A stretch of 64,000 nt of DNA, taken from NCBI GenBank assembly GCA_015680685.1, contig MNCI01001938.1, positions 32,336 through 96,335 on the forward strand. Reading direction: 5' to 3'. Both the position numbers and the translations under genes were made by a program. Under the pieces are notes generated by a model. The model saw only the letters and a program-made list of their open reading frames with translations. It did not search any database and was not told where the DNA came from. Of the stretch, positions 24,510 to 36,775 are shown one piece after another. This DNA is from Gnetum montanum (Eukaryota; Streptophyta; Gnetopsida; Gnetales; Gnetaceae). Within the stretch, counting starts at the first letter, position 1, and the number at the start of each line of letters is the position of its first letter.

Positions 24510-25152
24510 TCCCATTCCTTCTGTGTTTAAGGGTAGTCCCATGTGCTTTCTACACCTTTGTTACTAGTGGTAAGGTAGTGTAGGCATACCACCCCTATGA
24601 ACCTACCATAGTAATAGTTGGATCATAGGCTAGCATAGGAGTTGTCTACATTTTGATTGGTCTAAATTGGTCCAATTTGTTAGTTCCCCTAGAACCCCAT
24701 AGGATGAAATGCCCAACTATATTTGTCATGTCAGGCTCTGAGTGCTTTGGAGAGCATAACAACCCTTCAGAGCATAACAATTCCTCAGAGTATAATGAGC
24801 ATAATGCTAGAGGTAGTCACTTTTTCATAGCATTTCCAGAGTTAGTCATTTTGGCCTATTTTCATAGTTTGCATAGTTAGCCATTTTTTAACATTTTCTA
24901 CACTTGAACATTTTTGTTAGCACCTTATTTTCTCAAATTTTTCTACACAGCAACATGAATCCCATTAACACTTCAAATGCTACCCTGAGCATGAAGGTAG
25001 TTTATCCTATTCAAAAAGTGGGAGAGATTGAATAACTACTCAATCTTGTATGACAACAATGGAAATCACTTAGATTGCATAACCAATCACTTAAATATAG
25101 GGCGTTAGATGAAAAATGATACAGTTTTCTTTATGTAAAGCATTAGGTAGGC
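24510..25152 (+). other. Leader of element X
   Basis: Aligns with the leader of B without the 861-bp insertion. Non-coding. Confidence 0.55.
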
Positions 25153-27154
25153 TTGTCCTTAGACCACCAAGAAATAGAAGTGAAGTGTAATTTTGAAATA
25201 ATTCATCAAAATGGGAAGGAGTTCCTTCCCATCCCTAACACATTCATCTTGCTTACTAACATGTTTAGGTGGCTCCTAGACCAGCTTACTAGGGTAAGTG
25301 GGCCAAAAAAACAAGATGCAATATCAAACTATGATGAGCCCCTACAAGATGGGTAGGAGGAGCTTGAGTCCCATTCAGATAGTGGTGTCCTCTTTCTTGC
25401 TTTTTTCCAATAGCCTACCTCCACTTTTGTGCCACACCAATCATAGTCATCTACTTCTTTGAGGCAATGATAACACTTTTGCAACCTAAGTCCATGCTTG
25501 TGGTAGCTAGCCACTAAGTCCTACATGTGCAAAAAAGTGTAGGACCTTCTACCACTTTCCCCTTTGTCACCTCTTTATAGTTTGTGCAGCCTTTCCTGCC
25601 AACATCCATGATGTCGACACTACCATATGTGCACATGATGTCCATATCTTAGTTGCAAATAGGTCACGTGCCCTTCATCCCACCCATCTTAGTAGCACTG
25701 CCAATGATATCCCAAGCCTCAACCATGTGGTGGATCATGACCTTTGTGCCTAAGGCACAACTATCACACATGCCACAATACATGCAACAATAGAGTCAAC
25801 AAGCATCACATGTGGTCACACAACCAGCAATAAGGCTGTGGGCCACTATGATGGAACCACCAGTAGCACAACGAGTGCAACCCACTATGACATCCCTAAG
25901 TTTGGACCAAGAATTCCAACTCATTCAAACTCTCATCGAGAAGGTTATGTGGCTAAAAGTGGCCAACTCAGAAATAGTTCATGTGATGGACTTCTATCAA
26001 GATGATCTCATCAGTCCTGTGATCCTACCATTAACGCTACCTCCTGGGGTCCAAGTTCCTTAATTTATAAAATACAATAGTGAGGGGGACCCCAACATCC
26101 ACTTAGTAACTTTCTATTCTAAATTCTTTCTTTTGCAAGAATGGCCACATGTAGTCATCTACATCTTCTCCATTTCCCTGACTTACAAAGCTCTTGATTT
26201 GTACCATGCACTCACTAGAGCTTCCATATCAACTTTAGAGAAGCTGCTAAGCCAATTTTTAACTCACTTCAAGTATAACTTGAAGCTAAATAACATCAAA
26301 AAAGGGGTGCTAGAGCCAGTCCAAAAATTTATATAATGTTAGAGTGCTTTCGTCAATGAAATTCATGAGCCAATAGTAGAGAATAACCTTCTACCTATCT
26401 TTAAGGGTACAGTAAATGACTTTATCAAGTCAAAACTATACTACTTAACCTCGCATTCTCTTAGCTAAACTTTTTTTCAAACGAATAACATACAAAATGT
26501 GGTGGAAGCTAGTAAGGACCTGGCCTATGTGGCCTATAAAAACACACATACGAAGAAGGAAAAAAAAGGAAAGGTGACAACAATTGTTGCAAATGTGGCC
26601 AATGAAGCCAAACCCAACAACACTAAGCGAACAGCCAAGGTGCCTAAGGTCTCAGCCAACAACAACTAGGCATTAGGTTTTGGCATTGTAAGGACCAACT
26701 AACCTATGCCATTGATGACTATGGAGTAAGTTTCTGAAAGGTTAAAATTTAAGCATAAGGATTACTCAAAGTACACATCCTTGCCCATTAAGTTATCTGA
26801 GCTCTGAGATCAGTTGCGTGGTGCTAGGCACATTCAACACAAACAAATGTCAGAGGATGCAATGAAGCACCATGAGAGGTATTATGAGATCCTTAGAAAC
26901 CTTTTTTCAGCTATGCCAAATGAGCCTCTCACCCCTAAAAACTTTATATTGCACTAGCTTTTCAACTATCACTAGTTTCATGGCCATGGAAAAAACTACT
27001 ACTTGGAATTGGAAGACAACATTCAATGCATGATTGATCAAGGAAAACTAGTGTTTAATGAAAGCTATCCCATATAGATAAAAAATTAGTTCATGAAGGT
27101 CTACAAGGACTCCATCAATGCTAGTGATGCAGGTTAAATCATCAATGCTATTAG
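25153..27154 (+). pseudogene. Element X gag remnant
   Basis: Starts LGRP-like (MSLDHQEIEVKCNFEIIHQN) as in G and B, then a Pro/Thr/Met-rich section (25400-25900), VMDFYQDDL (about 25990), a capsid-like part (FSISLTYKALDLYHALTRASIST, about 26165-26240) and a part with FKGTVNDFIKSKLYYL (about 26400-26440). The nucleocapsid motif near 26960-27000 reads NYH-stop-FHGHGKNYY, so the zinc knuckle is destroyed. Ends at 27154 where F is inserted; the protease is missing. Confidence 0.75.
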
Positions 27155-28640
27155 TTAAACACCATAAATTTTCAAGGCATTCTTGCTTCACCAAGTTCTT
27201 GGAATCCAAGTAGAGGATTTCCACAAGTGCAATGTCATGGTAGTTTGGCAGAAAATGGACCCTTTGAGTTTAGATTTTCCAGTTCAGAAAATTTTCTACT
27301 TCCAATGTTGACAAGCCCAACAAACTCTTCAGCTTTCTCACCTAGGTAGTTCATCCAACTGACAGTCTACTTAGAAGCAATGCATGGGGTTGTCGGCAGT
27401 GCTTAGGATGCGCAAAATAGTTTGGCAAGTTTTCTAGTCAAGAAGTTTGCTACGCTACGCTATGCTATGTAGCATAGTAGGCCTTGGGAGACAGTTGTTT
27501 AGGCAATCAACTGTGAACTGTTGCAAGAAAAAGTGCTACGCTGAGCTACACCACGCAACATAGAACAACATAGCAAAGGTAAGACAGAAAGGCCCAACTT
27601 ACTTAGCAATTTCAATTGCACTCAGCAAGCACCTCTAACCTTCAAAACCAGTTGCTTCTCTTAACTTCAAGTTCTTTAGCAAAGCTCCTATTACTAGAAA
27701 AGTAGCAGATTAAGCAAAAAAGGTAGGTTATGTTGGTTGCTATGATATGCTATGCTACGCAGCAGACCATAGCATAGCAATGATGTAAGAACGGCAAAAG
27801 GCGTCTCAAAATGCAGGATCAGCAAGTTCAAGGGCTTCACATCGCAGAGAGAAAAATTTGCAGATTGTCAGCATTATCATCAGATGAAGGTTTACAACTT
27901 AAGTGCAAATCACAGTTAAGGCCAATTGCTATGCTATTCTATGCTATGTAGCATAGCATAGCGTAGAAAACATGCAAAACTAACCAATATAGTTTAAAGG
28001 CTTACAACACCTACAATTAACTCCAACAAAAATTTCTTCTTCAGACTGGTGGCTATGCTATGCTATGCCACATAGCGTAGCACAGTGTAGCAAGCAGCTA
28101 CACTACACTAACAGGCTACGCTCCATAGTGTAGCACAACGTAGCAGGTGGCTACGCTACAATGGTGGGCTTCACTCCTTGTCTGCATCATTGGCACACTT
28201 GATCCTAGCATCTCTAGTTTCGACAGCATGATTATAGCATGGCAGTCTCATCAACCAGCTTTGCATGTCCATGTAGCATGGACACGTCAACACCTTGTGG
28301 GTCCCGGACACTTGGTGTCCAAACTGCATCTCTCATGTGCTCCTAGCCCTATAAATACCTAGACGAGCAACACTCCAAGGGTTGGCAAATCAATTGAAAA
28401 ATCTCTTAGCAAGTTGAAAAATTGGCAAATTGGCAATTCAAAGGGCATTTGAATGAGTTAGCAAAAAATTGGGTTGGCAATCTTGAGCATTGTTAATTTT
28501 CACGAGTTGACAAAAATCAAATAGTTGGCATTGTTGTTTGACATTTTGGTAGCTCTTTTCTATTGCCTTTGTAGCATTTTGCATTGTTATCTCTTAAATC
28601 CCTGTTCAAGCGTATAGTTGGCTTGCTTTGAACGTCTTGT
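27155..28640 (+). repeat. LTR of element F, truncated in U5
   Basis: Begins TTAAACACCATAAA (TG changed to TT) right after gag of X, with possible left target site ATTAG. Contains at least five GCTATGCTATG...CATAGCATAGC palindromes (27448-28160), TATAAATA at 28349-28356, and near 28590 TTAAATCCCTGTTC, a degraded start of the conserved U5 block. The block then breaks off into pol sequence. Same family as LTR E. Confidence 0.65.
28349..28356 (+). promoter_or_regulatory. TATA box of F LTR
   Basis: TATAAATA in TAGCCCTATAAATACC. Confidence 0.6.
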
Positions 28641-28643
28641 TCA

Positions 28644-29165
28644 CACTTGTTCACAAGTTTTCCAACCTCGATTACCAAGTGTATTGAGCCTATCACTCAG
28701 GAAGTACACGTAGCCTATATTTGCATTGTGGATACCCAGGAGTGGTACACCAACATTAAAGCCTTCCTACAACATGGCGAGCCCCCAAGCAAATTGACAT
28801 CTACCCAAAGAGATGCAATTCATAAGCATGCTCAGCAAGATGTGCTCATGGGAGACAATGCTCTGTGCAAATGCTCCTATGATGAGATATTGCTGGCATG
28901 TGTAAATGAGGATCAAGCACAGAATGTGATTAATGAAGTACACAAGGGACTGTGTGGTGGACACATAGCACCTAGGGCTATGGCTGCAAAAATTAGACGT
29001 CTAGGGTACTATTGGCCTCACATGGAGCATGATTTCTTGGACAAAGTCAACACATGTGATATGTTGCTAAGATATAAAAATCTCATACACATTTCACCTA
29101 TAGATTTGCATCCAATGTAGATCACGTGGCCTTTCCAGCGATGGGGACTAGACCTCATAATAGCT
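28644..29165 (+). pseudogene. Element F RNase H-integrase fragment
   Basis: An open stretch (28647-29120) from the end of the extra RNase H linker (ITKCIEPITQE, EWYTNIKAFL) through the integrase zinc finger: EVHKGLCGGHIAPRAMA, RRLGYYWPHMEHD and a single remaining Cys (CDMLL, second Cys lost), ending FQRWGLDLI at about 29157. It is much less decayed than X around it. An LTR followed directly by mid-pol indicates an internal deletion of F; the right junction drops into the pre-RT spacer of X. Confidence 0.75.
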
Positions 29166-30370
29166 ATGACTCTCACAGTCACCTTGCCTAGATTGTCATA
29201 CTTTATTTCTATCTTGATGTTGCCTTAGTTGAGCCCCATCCTACATCATGTGTGAGATCCCAAGAAAAAATCATATCTTGCACTATGTATGGGATGCTAA
29301 GGAAAACCCCTATCTCATGCTGCATGTGTGACATCAAAGAATGCTTGTTCCATGTCATGCAGAAGACATTGAGAAAACCCCTATTATGTGCTATGCACGG
29401 GATGCCAAACCCTCATAATAAAAACTCAAAAGGCCAAAAAAAAATTGATCATGTGCACTCCCTTCCTTGGCCATGACTCATGATAATCGTGGCAGTGGTG
29501 GTCCCTACCCAAGGGAAGCCACCCTCAAAACTCTAAAACCCAAAATTAGACAAGAAATAAGAAGAAAAATAGAAATCACAAGAGATAGCATAGTGTCTTA
29601 CCTAGCCAATGGTGTCTCCTTGTGGTCCTCTAGCTATGCCCTCAAAAGGCACCTTAGTGTGCGCTCTCCTTCATCTATGTCAATGAGGTCAAGGTGTTGG
29701 CTTTCACTATGGTGCATCATGGTTGATTGTTACACTCTCGCTTTCTTCTTTCTCTTTGTTATGCTCTAGCTTTCCCTCTATCATTTCTATGCTCTATTTT
29801 CCTTTGCCTTAGCTGTCCTACACTCGATGACTATTTGCTTTAACTTTGAAAATGATAGGTTTACTATGGTAAAACCCCTATTTATACCTTATGGGTTAAA
29901 GGACACATCACCCTCCTCGAGCCTATCCTATGTCTCATGCATAATGTGGGACTATCCTATGTCGTGTGCGTAACGTAGGACGAGTGTAGCACCTAGAGTT
30001 AGAAATTTTTTTTCAACTTTTCCAACATCTCCATACTTAGAAATTTTTTTACATTTTTTATGATTACCTAATAAATTCCCAACTTAACCACACATTAAAA
30101 ACCTTCCAAGCCTTGCTTAAACCCATGTCTCCTACATAAACTACGGTCCACTAGAACCTTAAACTAGAAATTTTATGGCTAATCGAGGCCCAAAAATTAC
30201 TTTAGATACTTTTTTATCCGAAGAAACAGCTACATAGTTAGACAAATTTTCATAACATTGTCTTCCTTATTTTATGCATTTTTCCTTATTAGGATAGGTG
30301 CCGTTTGACATTTTTTTGGTTGTTTTGCAAGATTTTTGGTAGGATTGCAAAATGAATGCATACAAGAGTC
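29166..30370. other. Pre-RT spacer of X with array
   Basis: Aligns with 20460-21694 of B. 29240-29430 is the 43-45 bp array (CATGTGTGACATCAAAGAA-like). The rest is non-coding apart from the possible antisense exon near 29665-29598. The main body of the antisense gene is absent. Confidence 0.6.
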
Positions 30371-33300
30371 TTCATTCACCCTTGGTCTTAACCAGATTAT
30401 ATGATTCCACGAGATGCATAAATACTAAGCTCATAGAATTTGAACCTATGACTTATGACACAAATGTAGCATCCTTAGAGACATCTCTAGACTAGCCAAA
30501 CCATCTAGTTAGAGCTTTAGACTTAGAAGTAGGTGATGTAACTAAGGACCCTCTCATAGAAGTCCCTATAGTAACATGTAAAGGTGAGGTGAAGACATTG
30601 AAACTTAGTTCTTTGTTAGAGCCTCAAATCAAACAAAGAATCTCTAAAGTCCTTAACAATAACATCAAGGTGTTTTCATGGTCCTACAAGGACATGCTAA
30701 GCCTAGACCCTTGCATAATACATCACAACATTATCCTTGATCCTCGCATAAAACCAGTTAAACCAAAAGCTCACAAAATTAAGCCTAAGGTAGTATTGGT
30801 AGTTTGCAATGAAATCACCAAGCTTTACAAAGCTAGTTTCATCTAGATAGTTGATTACAATGATTGGGTTTAAAACATCATAGTTTTTCCTAAGAAAAAT
30901 GGAAGTATACACATTTGCATAGACTTCCATGACTTAAACAAGGCAACTATTAAAGATGATTTTCTATTGCCTAGAACTCACCAACTCATTAATACTATGG
31001 TTGGCCATGGTTTGTTGTCCTTTATGGATGGGTTTTCAAGGTACAACCAAATTCAGATCAACCCAGAGCACTAGCTTAGCACCACCTTCATGACCGCTTA
31101 GGGTATGTTTTGCTATACAATGATGTCCTTTGGACAAAAGAACATAGGAGCAACCTATCAACATGTGATGACATATATATTTAGTAACTATTTACTAGAC
31201 TTGCTTAATGACTATGTTGACAATATAGCAGTTAAGTCCAAGATAGCTCATGACCATGTAGATGACTTGGACAACATTCTCAAACATTACCTTAGACATG
31301 ACCTTAGGCTAAATCCCAAAACATTTTTTTGGCATCAAAACCAATCACATGCTAGGCTTTGTAGTATTAGAAGCAAGTATACATCTAGACCATGATAAGG
31401 TCAAGGCTATTACCAAATTGGTACCATCAACAAACCTTAAGGAGCTACATGGGTTATAAGGAGATTACAATTCATATGCACATTTATTGCAATTTTGACT
31501 AACAAGTTGTAGCTAATGCAACATTTGTTCAAAAGGGGGTTCCACTTTAAGTGGATAGCTCAATGCCAAGAGGCATTTGACAACCTCAAAAAGGAGCTAG
31601 CTCAACTTTCAATAGTCTACCCTCTGTAAGAAGATAAGTCATTCTATATTTACCTTGCAACCTCAGACATGTCCATTGCTTCTTTTCTTTGCCAAAACTG
31701 AGAAAATGGCTTGAAGGTTCCTATTTATTACTTAATTCATGAGCTAGTAGCCCATGAGGAAAAATACAATAATGTAGAGAAGAACCGTCTCACCTTGGTC
31801 TTTGCACTCAAAAAATGAAGACACTATCTTTTCCGTAGTTAGGTTAACATTATTTGCAAAAGCAACATACTCTGGGCGATTAACACAAACATGTATGAAA
31901 GTAGTCAAATTGCATAGTGGAAGGTAATAACCATGCCATTTCTCCTACACTACATAGCACAAGCATCCACAAAGGGTTAAGCAATAGCTATACAACTCAT
32001 AGCTTCACCCATAAATGATCAAGGAACAATAGATTTGGAATTTTTGGATGAGCATTGTAATAGCATAAGTCAAGTACCTATAAACTTTGAAGTAGTTTTA
32101 TACATTGATGATGCTTCAACCACACAAGGTAGTAGTGTTGCTATCATTATCATGTTTCCCTCTAGGGAGATCCAACCCTTCACATATCATTTTGCATTTC
32201 CTTACACAAATAATGTGGTGTAGTATGAAGGTATCCTTAGAGGCCTCTTAGTAGCTCGTGAGTTAGGAATCCAAAACATAGCAATCCAAGGTGATTTTTA
32301 GCTTGTTGTCAACCAACTCACAAAAGTTTATGCTTGTAAGGAACATCATTTACAATCTTATTATGACTTGGTGAAACACTTGCTCAAGTAATTTGCAACT
32401 ATGGATGTCCAACACATTCCTAGTAATGAAAATGCCATTGTTGATGCATTAGCTGATTTAGCCTTAAGCATAGTGTCAGACATGTTTTCTGCATTGCGCA
32501 CTTCGATAGTGGATTACAATGAACCTATAACTCAAACAATAAGCATTGCATCCATAGATTTGATAAGCATAGCTCATGCCCAAGAGTGGTATGATGATAC
32601 TAAGACATACCTCCAACAGGAAGAGCCTCTACAAAATATAACCTCTACCCAAAAGGACATAGTACGAAAGTGATCACAGTAGTATGTCCTTCTAGGTGAT
32701 AGTACCTTGTGTCACAGATCCTATGATTGATACTGTTAACTTGCGTTAGCAATAGAAAAGTGTAAATGATCATCGACCAAGTCCACGAGGGACTATGTGA
32801 AGGCCACATATCCCATAGGGAAATGGTAGCAAAAATTAGATGTCTAGGCCATTATTGGCCTTAGATGAAGTAAAATTGTGTTTCCAAGGTTAGAACATCT
32901 GAAGTGTGTCAATGACATTGTAACTTAATGCACATGCCACCTGCTCAACTACATGCTCCATAGATTATGTGGTTATTCCAAGGTTGGGGGTTGGATATCA
33001 TAGGACCTATAACACCTAAGTCTTCCACAAGACATAACTTTATCATTATCACAACCAAATATTTTACAAAGTGAGTTAAAGCCATTTCCCTTAAGAAGAC
33101 AACATCATTGAAAGTCTGCAAATTCATCCTAGACAACATAGTGACCCAATTTAGTCTACCCATGACTATAGTCAGAGATAATGGACCATAATTTAGTAGT
33201 GTAGAAACTAAAGCATTTTGTGAACACCTTGGGATTAAACATTCCTTTTCATCATCATACTACCCACAGGAGAATAGTCAAGCAGAAGCTATGAAGAAAC

Positions 33301-33827
33301 TCATTGTTAACCTTCTAAAGAGGATGCTTAGCAATAGCAAGAAATGATGGGATGAGCAACTATTCTACACATTATGGACCTATCATACAACATGCAGAAC
33401 AACAACAGGTAAGATGCGATATAGTTTTGTGTATGGATCTAAAGAAATGTGACCTCTTCAACTATAGGTTCCATCACTCCTTGTGATCCTCTTGAGCTTC
33501 ATGGATAAGGTTCAGAATAACAAATTAAGGATCATTAACCTTAACTCTATAGAAGAAGAGTGCATGCAAACACTTGAGGGCATCAAATGGTACTAGGAAA
33601 AGTAATGACAAAAGCACCATGACAATCAACATTAATGCCCGATCAAGAAAGGGGACTTGGTCTTCAAGGTCATTCTCGAGCCCACAAACAAATTCTCAGC
33701 TAACTGGAAAAGGCTTTTCTTGGTCATAAAGGCCTATGACAATGGAGCATTCAAGCTTGCCAATTTAGATGGTAATGAGTTTGCCAATCCAATTAACCAC
33801 TCATACATGAAGTCATACTACACCTAG
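30371..33827 (+). pseudogene. Element X RT, RNase H, second RNase H and integrase remnant
   Basis: Starts after CTTAACCAG, an acceptor-like site. RT: WSYKDMLSLDPCIIHHN, SFMDGFSRYNQI, FCYTMMSFGQK, and the catalytic box NDYVDN with the second Asp changed to Asn. A frameshift occurs near 31320. RNase H follows (YIYLATSD, 31650-31990), then the extra archaeal-type RNase H (YIDDASTTQG near 32100; NNVV; GDF, stop). Integrase: GLCEGHIS, CVCQ-like site, GWGLDIIGPITP (about 32985-33015), RDNGP, stop, FSS, and SQAEAM keeping Glu. The end is SYMKSYYT, stop at 33825; no chromodomain. Numerous stops. Confidence 0.85.
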
Positions 33828-33849
33828 TACATAGTATCACACCAATGAA

Positions 33850-34260
33850 AAAGCAAGGTAATAGAACATCCACTATGATGTTAAACTAGTACAACATGTC
33901 CACTATGATGTTAAATTAGCATAGAACATCTACTATGATGAGAAACTAGCATAGAATGCCCACTATGATGTTAAACTGGCACAAAATGTCCGTTATAATG
34001 ATAAACTAGCACAGAACATCTGTTATGATGTTAAACTAGCACAAAATATCTACTATGATGTTAAACTAGCACAGAATGTATACCATGATGTTAAACTAGA
34101 ACATAATGTTCCTAGGCTATGACATTAAATTGGCACTCATAGCATAGTCCATTATGACCTTAAACTGGTTATCTATTGTCCACTACAATGTTAAACTAGA
34201 ACAATGGTTTTCTAAGACCTTAAACTAGTATAGAATATGGTCTACCAAGATCTAAATTTA
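33850..34260. repeat. Tandem array 2 of X (CTATGATGTTAAACTAGCAC units)
   Basis: About 13 units of 30-36 bases with core CTATGATGTTAAACTAGCAC directly after integrase. Counterparts: G 49108-49690, D 59560-60205. Non-coding. Confidence 0.85.
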
Positions 34261-34965
34261 GGTTTGTAGTTCAGCATCCATAGTTTAACACACATAGTTC
34301 TGTGGACAAGCGAGCATGAATACTTCCAATCCTCCATTGCTTGTCCATAACTCTTAGGCAGGGGGGTGTGGGATATTGTAGTTCTAGAATGAAGTTCACA
34401 TTATCAAGAAAAAACCCTTTGGAACATTTGTAGAATCACCATCCTTAGCATCTTGTTAAACTTTCAGAGATACCACCACCATCACCAATCATCTTAGCCA
34501 AAGCTCTCACCATCAACATCACTTGCTAGAGAACCAAAGGTAACGTGACCTACCCACAAGACTACCATCCTTTAGCCCTTACCATTGTCTGAGGCTAGAA
34601 GAAAATGTAGCATCATGACTCTCTACCATGTTGTTGGGTTTCCTGTCTCTTGCCTTTGGTGAGAACTCTTGAGCAGCTGCATCGCCATCACCTTTAGCCA
34701 CTCGGGTGCTCACTTTTGGTGTGGTTGCTAGAGCTTTTGGAGCCTATTGTTACTAATGCTCACACTAGCCTTCTTGTTTTAGACACTTCCTGCATCTACA
34801 GTTAACATAGCATTTGTGACCCTTGTAGTACCCTTGCAAATAGGACTTCACCTTCATCTCACATGATATGGTTATTTTTCTTGTTTTCTCTATGTTGCAT
34901 TTGTAGGATGAAGCATTAGCAGTGTCATTTAAAGGATGCATGTCATTGTAGTCATAGGTGGCCAC
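34261..34965 (+). other. X 3' region, left part
   Basis: Between array 2 and the insertion of G. AT-balanced, no gene recognised; the minus-strand 81-codon stretch 35010-34765 crosses into the G LTR and is chance. Confidence 0.5.
34961..34965. other. Flank of G, left (GCCAC)
   Basis: GCCAC versus ATCAC at 52466-52470: three of five match and both differences are transitions, so a decayed target duplication is likely. Confidence 0.55.
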
Positions 34966-35781
34966 TAAAACACTGTAGAAATCGTGAATCGGCCTCAGGC
35001 GAAGATTCACGATTCGGGTGAAGGTTCAAGAAAGAAATCCAAAAGACAGAGCAGGGTAAAGAGGTGCGCAGTATCAAGTCCCCAAGTTCCTTACAGATTT
35101 CAATCTTACTGTGTTTTCTTTCTTTACGCTACATTACGTAACATAGCGTAGTGTCGCTCAGCATAACTCTGTTTAACACAGCTCGATAGCAGAAAGTGAC
35201 TTACTTCGGCAATTTTGACGAAGTTTAAAGTTTAAGACTTATCACATATTCTACTAAGTCTTTTGTTCAAGACTGAGTTTACGCTCCGTTACACAGAGCA
35301 GCGTAACGAGCTTCAAGAAAAGCAAAGTCAGAGTCAAAGGAAGCGCAGCAGATTGACTCCTTCCTTTTCACAGATTGGTCAATTTACGCTCATTACACTA
35401 CGCAGCGTAGGCAAGTGTAAATTTATTGTAAAGTTGACCATCTTACGCTCTATTACACTTTGCGGCGTAAAGGAGCATAAAATAGCTTGAGTAAACCATT
35501 TTCATGTTTTATTATGCTCTGCCACATGACATAGCGTGAACGAGCATAATGTAGCTTACCAGACATGCACCTATTATCCACAAGCACAATACGCTGATGA
35601 GTGTATTGTGCGTAATCATGAAGCAGCTTTAGCAGAAGTGGTCGATAGCATACCTTGCCTCCCTTCCCAAAACATGACGTGACATGACCACCTTCAACAT
35701 AAAGTTTACCAAGTCAACGGTATTTTGAAGGTTTGAGACATGTGTCATCAGGGCCGTGTCTTTTCCGCATGTTGTCAAACT

Positions 35782-35789
35782 TATAAATA
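35782..35789 (+). promoter_or_regulatory. TATA box of G 5' LTR
   Basis: TATAAATA in CAAACTTATAAATACTCC; the 3' LTR has it at 51724-51731. Confidence 0.75.
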
Positions 35790-36377
35790 CTCCAGTTGAT
35801 GAAGAAAAAAGAGGATCTTCAACTTTTGGCAGCATCATCTTCTAGCAGAAATAGAAGACATTTTGCTTGAGCATTGACAGCATGAGCGATCAGTCCTTTG
35901 GCGAAAATACATCTCTCTCCATTGGCAATCTTTGGCAGTTTTGAGCAAAGACTACCCAAGGCAAAAGGAGTAGATCAAAGATCGAGAGATCATTTGGTAT
36001 AGTTCGCAAGGCTTATCAGTCAGAACAGTTGATCGATAGATGTTAGAGCTTGACCTTCCTTGCATCCCACCTCTGGCTTACGAGGTAGATCGAACTCCAT
36101 TTTGTACTCCCTATTGAATAGTTTTCTTGTTATTTTGTGTATGCTCCGCACAAGATAAGTGGAGCCTTTCCATTGGAACTTTGTATACAACATACTCAAT
36201 TTTTTTGGGTCAAAGCGTAGATCTTGGGATTGCGCATTTTTCTTAAATCCAATTCTCCTTGTCGTGATAACGTTGTCATTATTGCAATTTATCTCCATCA
36301 TTTTCTTCTCCTCTTGCGATCCATCGAATCAGATTGTTCCACGGAATATCTATAATATTCGTCAATTTACTAATTGA

Positions 36378-36383
36378 GTAAGT
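36378..36383 (+). promoter_or_regulatory. GTAAGT at start of U5 block (G)
   Basis: GAGTAAGTCCCTGTCTAATC. Retained unchanged in the 3' LTR (52320-52325) while surrounding bases vary. Splice donor use is inference. Confidence 0.35.
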
Positions 36384-36529
36384 CCCTGTCTAATCGACAA
36401 GATCGTTCAGGGTACCGCAGATTCATTTTCTCTAGCACAGGCCTCGCACGGATCCGTGGTGAAGACTGTGTACACGAATCTTCGTTTCGTATTTTCCAGC
36501 TACCGACATTTTCCGTCGTTACAGTTTTC

Positions 36530-36548
36530 TGGCGCTAGAAGGAGGGCC
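36530..36548 (+). other. Primer binding site of G
   Basis: TGGCGCTAGAAGGAGGGCC, six bases after the LTR. Best preserved PBS in the window. Confidence 0.75.
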
Positions 36549-36775
36549 TGGGCTTCCATTCATATTTTTACGAGTAGCCTTGTAAGCGATCTGTACCTGC
36601 ATCTCTAAAAATGTAAACGTAATACCTCTAGGGAAGTTTACAAAAAATCATGTGGTGTAGATCGGTCATTGTAACGATTCCTTTGGAATCCTACAAGGTA
36701 AAAAGCCTAATCATGATCTTCTTTATCCGTCGCCTTTTAGATCTAGTCACTTATCATCATTAATCTACCCAACCA

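Larger units (their letters stand above)
34966..36523 (+). repeat. 5' LTR of element G
   Basis: Starts TAAAACACTGTAG (TG changed to TA), ends CCGTCGTTACA. U3 carries five TTACGCT...AGCGTAA-type inverted repeats (35130-35550), TATA at 35782, and the conserved terminal block from 36378. ORFs inside also occur in the 3' LTR and are non-coding. Confidence 0.93.

Noticed and set aside
28647-29120. Independent gene with 157 open codons
   Set aside because: It is an integrase zinc-finger fragment without core domain, bounded by deletion junctions.
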